NCBI GenBank assembly: GCA_964351625.1
Contig: CAYGOV010000001.1
Location: 372,001-436,000, forward strand
Direction of reading: 5' to 3'
DNA from: Marinoscillum sp964351625
Lineage (GTDB): Bacteria > Bacteroidota > Bacteroidia > Cytophagales > Cyclobacteriaceae
DNA: 64,000 bases
The notes under the pieces: model-generated
The model's input: only the letters and a program-made list of their open reading frames with translations
Database searches by the model: none
What the model was told of the DNA's origin: nothing
Program-made: the position numbers and the translations under genes
Shown here: positions 62,118 through 64,000 of the stretch, piece by piece
Layout: the number at the start of each line of letters is the position of its first letter
Numbering within the stretch: position 1 is the first letter of the stretch

Positions 62118-62699
62118 TTATCTAAACTGTTTAGGAATCAAACCTTCGCTGGCAAGCTTGATTACTTCGCCTATCCGATTTTGTCTGGTTTCTGCACGTT
62201 TAGCAAGTAAAATCCATATCAAGATGGACTTGCGATTTGATTTACTCAAACTCAAGTAAAACACCTTTGCATCCTTATTTTTCTTAAATTCTGCTTCAAG
62301 ATCATCTGGAACAATCAATTGCTCAGCTTGATCTAAGAGCGTCCAGTTGCCATTATCTTTGGCTATTTCAATAGTTCTATTGCCTGCATCAGTCATTCGG
62401 TTCTCTGCTATCAGAAGCCGAACTTTCTCCTTGTTTATCTTAGACCATGTGCTGGAAGGTTTTCGTTTGCTGAAGAATTGCATGAAACGTTCTTCATCCA
62501 CGGTTTTTTTCAAACTATCTATCCATCCAAAGCAAAGTGCTTCATCTACCGCTTCACTCCAACTGAGATTGTATTGAGTGGAAGTAGACTTATAATAAAT
62601 CAACCAAACCGAATCAAGGGTTTGATGGTTTTCTGCCAACCAATCCCTCCTGCCTTGAACATCTTTCGGACAAAAGGTATTTTCATTCGGTTTAGTCAT
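62118..62699 (-). CDS. YdeI/OmpD-associated family protein
   Basis: The 193-residue cytoplasmic protein matches the YdeI/BOF family: FCPKDVQGRRDWLAENHQTL, VWLIYYKSTSTQYNLSWSEA, VDEALCFGWIDSLKKTVDEE and FFSKRKPSSTWSKINKEKV are characteristic blocks. The C-terminal ~70 residues (PDDLEAEFKKNKDAKVFY, then ILLAKRAETRQNRIGEVIK) are the second conserved domain. The family is widely conserved and has been linked to stress tolerance but has no defined biochemical activity. It begins directly upstream of the degraded gene and may have shared a transcript with it. Confidence 0.88.
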   Translation of the reverse strand: MTKPNENTFCPKDVQGRRDWLAENHQTLDSVWLIYYKSTSTQYNLSWSEAVDEALCFGWIDSLKKTVDEERFMQFFSKRKPSSTWSKINKEKVRLLIAENRMTDAGNRTIEIAKDNGNWTLLDQAEQLIVPDDLEAEFKKNKDAKVFYLSLSKSNRKSILIWILLAKRAETRQNRIGEVIKLASEGLIPKQFR

Positions 62700-62775
62700 A
62701 TGAAGTTGATTTCATTGATAATATCATCAAAAAGGTAAGCGTCCCAAGGTTTTGAAAATGAACCCATTACCTTTC

Positions 62776-63483
62776 TCAAAGCTTTTCTTTAGCCAACTCA
62801 TCAATGTTTGGGAGAGCAAATAAAGCCTTCTTGAGTGAAGCTTTATCCTCACCAGATTTTATCGCACTATGATAATGAAGTTTGAGAAGCCTTTTGTCGT
62901 CACGCGAAAGATCGGCATTTGAGGTGGCAGGATATTGATAAAAAATACTGAATTCATCGTCCAATTCTCCCAGCATGCCCATTGATTTCAGAAACCCTTT
63001 GTTCAAACGATATACCGCTTCATTCTTATCCTTCATTTTATTGGGAACTATACAAAAACTTGTTTTCGTTAAGTTGTAGTTGGTGTCCCAATTTCGGCTA
63101 CTCCAATTGTTAAATCTATTCAAGGAATTAGAGGGTACTTGTGCTCCAGTAATTTTGGCATATTCGTACAATTCACCTAAGAAAATGAGAATATGATATT
63201 CACCAATTTTCGTTTCGATCAAGATTTTTCCACTGAGAGATTGAATTTCTGATAGAAATGCATCCCAAGATTTCTCAGTTACAAAGTCTAATTGGCCAAC
63301 AACTTTAAACATTAGTGTATCAACATTATCTCCCCATTTGACTAGAGGTTGATCCGTACCCTGAACATTCCAAAATGCAGCGTTCAGATAATTATCAACG
63401 AACTTGATAGTTTTCTTGTCTTGAGCAAATACGACACTAGTGAGTAACACTAGTGAAAATGCAAGAATTGATTTTGAATGCAT
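62776..63483 (-). CDS. Exported protein of unknown function
   Basis: The 235-residue product has a signal peptide (LAFSLVLLTSVVFAQ) and a mixed alpha/beta body (IKFVDNYLNAAFWNVQG, YHILIFLGELYEYAKI, WSSRNWDTNYNLTK) with no recognised family. The 'FVDNYLNAAFWNVQGTDQPL' region may be a DUF-type periplasmic domain. The ATG at 63483 is preferred to 63510 because a promoter match overlaps the latter and because it leads straight into the signal peptide. It is probably monocistronic. Confidence 0.7.
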   Translation of the reverse strand: MHSKSILAFSLVLLTSVVFAQDKKTIKFVDNYLNAAFWNVQGTDQPLVKWGDNVDTLMFKVVGQLDFVTEKSWDAFLSEIQSLSGKILIETKIGEYHILIFLGELYEYAKITGAQVPSNSLNRFNNWSSRNWDTNYNLTKTSFCIVPNKMKDKNEAVYRLNKGFLKSMGMLGELDDEFSIFYQYPATSNADLSRDDKRLLKLHYHSAIKSGEDKASLKKALFALPNIDELAKEKL

Positions 63484-63507
63484 AACTATTAGGATCTTGA
63501 TTTTGAG

Positions 63508-63538
63508 CAAGAATAAATAATCCCACCACTAATTGCAA
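63508..63538 (-). promoter_or_regulatory. Promoter of the 62776 gene
   Basis: On the minus strand TTG (63538-63536), exactly 20 nt, TATTCTTG (63515-63508), one mismatch from TAnnTTTG. The start would lie near 63503, about 20 nt before the ATG at 63483. Confidence 0.5.
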
Positions 63539-63557
63539 TTCGCTTAAGTTTTCTCAC

Positions 63558-64000
63558 TCAAATCTTTAGTCCGAATAATGGGCGTAGGAATTTTACGCGC
63601 TTGATCACCAGCTCATAGGTAAGCATACAACCAGCAGTAGTAAAGGCAAACAAGAGCAGAAACTTCACCAAGGCAGATAGCTCTAGCTCAAAGAGTAAAG
63701 CAGAACCTAGATATAAGAACACCATGTGGATAATATAGACAGGGTAGGCGGCTTCACTCAGATAGCTGAGGGCTTTGCTTGGTCGGTTGAGGTACCTATG
63801 TCCAAAACCGAAAACTGTGAATATCCAGATGTTTGATTCTATTGCCTTTAGATAGTCTGGACTGTTTAGCTCAAATACCACTAAGCGAACCGTATAGAAA
63901 GCAATAGCTATAATGAGAAGTTGCCACCTCCAAGAAGTCACAGTATTCCAGAAGGACTTGCCACTGTATACACACATGAATCCAACGAAGAAGGCAACCA
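63558..64000 (-). CDS. Acyltransferase family 3 membrane protein, partial
   Basis: The frame is open to the window edge, giving the C-terminal ~147 residues of an acyltransferase-3 (OatA/NodX-like) integral membrane protein. Visible are several helices (WRWQLLIIAIAFYTVRLVVF, IWIFTVFGFGHRYL) and the family's late motif SYLSEAAYPVYIIHMVFLYL, with its IIH. These enzymes transfer acyl groups to sugars or lipids at the inner membrane. The N-terminal part with the catalytic His lies beyond the window, so substrate cannot be guessed. Confidence 0.8.
   Translation of the reverse strand, partial: VAFFVGFMCVYSGKSFWNTVTSWRWQLLIIAIAFYTVRLVVFELNSPDYLKAIESNIWIFTVFGFGHRYLNRPSKALSYLSEAAYPVYIIHMVFLYLGSALLFELELSALVKFLLLFAFTTAGCMLTYELVIKRVKFLRPLFGLKI

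Overview
The window looks like a chromosome segment of a Bacteroidota bacterium, probably a marine Cytophagales-type glycan degrader; I cannot name a species. Support comes from type IX secretion (T9SS) C-terminal sorting domains on several secreted proteins, a SusC/SusD pair next to a hybrid two-component regulator, a FecI/FecR/TonB-receptor cluster with an STN domain, GLPGLI-family and DUF2807 proteins, a NhaD-type sodium antiporter, an S1-like sulfatase, and promoters of the Bacteroidota form TTG-N20-TAnnTTTG. No rRNA, tRNA, CRISPR array or intact insertion sequence was seen.

Layout. 0.3-4.4 kb: a large secreted GH16 beta-glucanase with about five beta-sandwich modules, two of them recently duplicated. 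4.9-12.3 kb: housekeeping and membrane genes (membrane protein plus XRE regulator, NhaD, a Ca2+/cation antiporter, a duplicated-domain membrane protein, a flavin amine oxidase). 12.3-20 kb: a repeat-rich accessory stretch with a frameshifted T9SS protein, unknown lipoproteins, an MG2/TonB-plug protein and a parDE module with a visible operator. 20-22.6 kb: an AT-rich lipoprotein/outer-membrane-protein pair of unknown role. 22.7-26.6 kb: an unusual radical SAM protein, palindromic repeats, a small membrane protein and a pseudouridine synthase.

26.6-43.9 kb is the most interesting region: a compact polysaccharide utilisation locus (PUL). Genes for GH130, an MFS transporter, an unrecognised lipoprotein, SusC and SusD run as a nearly gapless operon. 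A LamG/FIVAR surface lipoprotein and a second, secreted paralogue of the unrecognised lipoprotein (with LamG and T9SS domains) follow. A divergent hybrid histidine kinase/AraC regulator lies opposite. The two paralogues are not members of any glycoside hydrolase family I recognise and are the best candidates for a new enzyme family. A plausible flow is: secreted and surface paralogues act on the glycan, SusCD imports the products, MFS moves them across the inner membrane, and GH130 splits a mannoside in the cytoplasm.

44-64 kb: small conserved proteins, a sulfatase/YHYH pair, an ECF sigma/anti-sigma/TonB-receptor/DUF2807 cluster, a GH13 amylase lipoprotein, a GLPGLI/TonB-receptor operon facing a sensor kinase/response regulator operon across four 10-bp-phased direct repeats, a yefM-yoeB module, a pseudogene with an in-frame stop, and at the edge a partial acyltransferase.
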